Assembly (NCBI GenBank): GCA_003476595.1
Contig: DMTU01000085.1
Coordinates: forward strand, 8,806-14,494
Length of the DNA stretch: 5,689 bases
From: Acidimicrobiaceae bacterium
GTDB lineage: Bacteria; Actinomycetota; Acidimicrobiia; Acidimicrobiales; Salinilacustritrichaceae
Direction: 5' to 3'
The notes under the pieces are model-generated. The model was given only the letters and a program-made list of their open reading frames with translations, was not told the DNA's origin and did not search any database. The position numbers were made by a program, and so were the translations under genes. Position 1 is the first letter of the stretch. Each line of letters opens with the position of its first letter. Positions 5,318 to 5,689 of this stretch are shown here, one piece after another.

Positions 5318-5689
5318 CTAGGTGAGCTTGGAGTAGTCCACGCTCCACCAGCGCTCGGGCTGCATGCAGAACTTCAGGCTCTGCTCGTCGGAGCTCTCCA
5401 CGTACTCGTCACCGATGTCGGGGCCGAGGTATCGGTGCGCCATGGGGCGGGAGTCGTCCTCCTCGTCGGCGGCGCGGATGGCGGTGATGGGGCCCTCGAC
5501 GCTGACGTAGCGGTAGAAGGGCGGAGTCTCGTCCTGGGCGCAGAGCGAGAACCGACGGGCCCGGGCCAGCAGCTTGCCCTTGACGGAGTCCTCGGCGGTG
5601 AGCACCCACAGCTCGCCGCCGGGCCGGTAGTCGTACCAGACGGGGACGGCGAGCGGGGGTCCGTCCGGGCGCTCCACCGCCAGCACACC
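5318..5689 (-). CDS. Pyridoxamine 5'-phosphate oxidase-like split-barrel protein, N-terminus beyond the right edge
   Basis: The frame is open through the last base of the window, so this is the C-terminal 123 residues of a longer protein; a GTG at 5686 is in frame but is probably an internal Val. The visible N-terminal part (VLAVERPDGPPLAVPVWYDY) is the first strand pair of the PNPOx-like FMN/F420-binding split barrel. It is followed by GGELWVLT, then KGKLLARARRFSLCAQDETPP, YRYVSVEGPIT and a C-terminal HRYLGPDIGDEYV...PERWWSVDYSKL, all typical of small actinobacterial PF01243-type proteins. These bind FMN, F420 or heme-like cofactors and often reduce or sequester small substrates; the exact cofactor cannot be told. 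It ends with TAG 5320-5318, 54 bp before the SDR gene on the same strand. Only about 10-20 residues are probably missing. Confidence 0.85.
   Translation of the reverse strand, partial: GVLAVERPDGPPLAVPVWYDYRPGGELWVLTAEDSVKGKLLARARRFSLCAQDETPPFYRYVSVEGPITAIRAADEEDDSRPMAHRYLGPDIGDEYVESSDEQSLKFCMQPERWWSVDYSKLT

Overview
This window is gene-dense chromosomal DNA of very high GC content (about 70% by eye), with GC-rich third codon positions, several GTG starts and almost no Shine-Dalgarno sequences. This fits an actinobacterium. An Acidimicrobiia-like lineage is my guess, but no rRNA or marker gene is present to confirm it. I see no mobile element, tRNA, rRNA, CRISPR array or clear rho-independent terminator. 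The content looks like ordinary core or near-core genome, not an accessory island.

Layout, left to right: (1) an unrecognised gene on the minus strand running off the left edge (1-178); (2) a 151-aa acidic, lysine-free protein of unknown function, minus (230-685); (3) a ten-helix EamA/DMT-family transporter, minus (719-1624); (4) an AI-2E family (PF01594) membrane protein, minus (1637-2725); (5) a second, divergently transcribed AI-2E family protein, plus (2746-3930), which converges on and overlaps by 29 bp (6) a DNA-3-methyladenine glycosylase I, Tag (minus, 3902-4486); (7) a classical SDR oxidoreductase, minus (4502-5263), just upstream of tag and probably co-transcribed with it; (8) a pyridoxamine-5'-phosphate-oxidase-like split-barrel protein, minus (5318-5689), whose N-terminus lies beyond the right edge. 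Intergenic gaps are 12 to 54 bp, so no stretch over 300 bases lacks a gene.

The genes do not form an obvious pathway. The most notable signal is regulatory. A TANNNT (-10 type) hexamer ends 7-9 nt before the start codon of five genes, and a one-mismatch version precedes a sixth, suggesting mostly leaderless mRNAs. Between the two AI-2E genes the start codons are only 20 bp apart, and the heptamer TACGGTA supplies a -10 on both strands, so both genes appear to be driven from one symmetric bidirectional promoter element. I found no evidence for a new defence, biosynthetic or mobile system.
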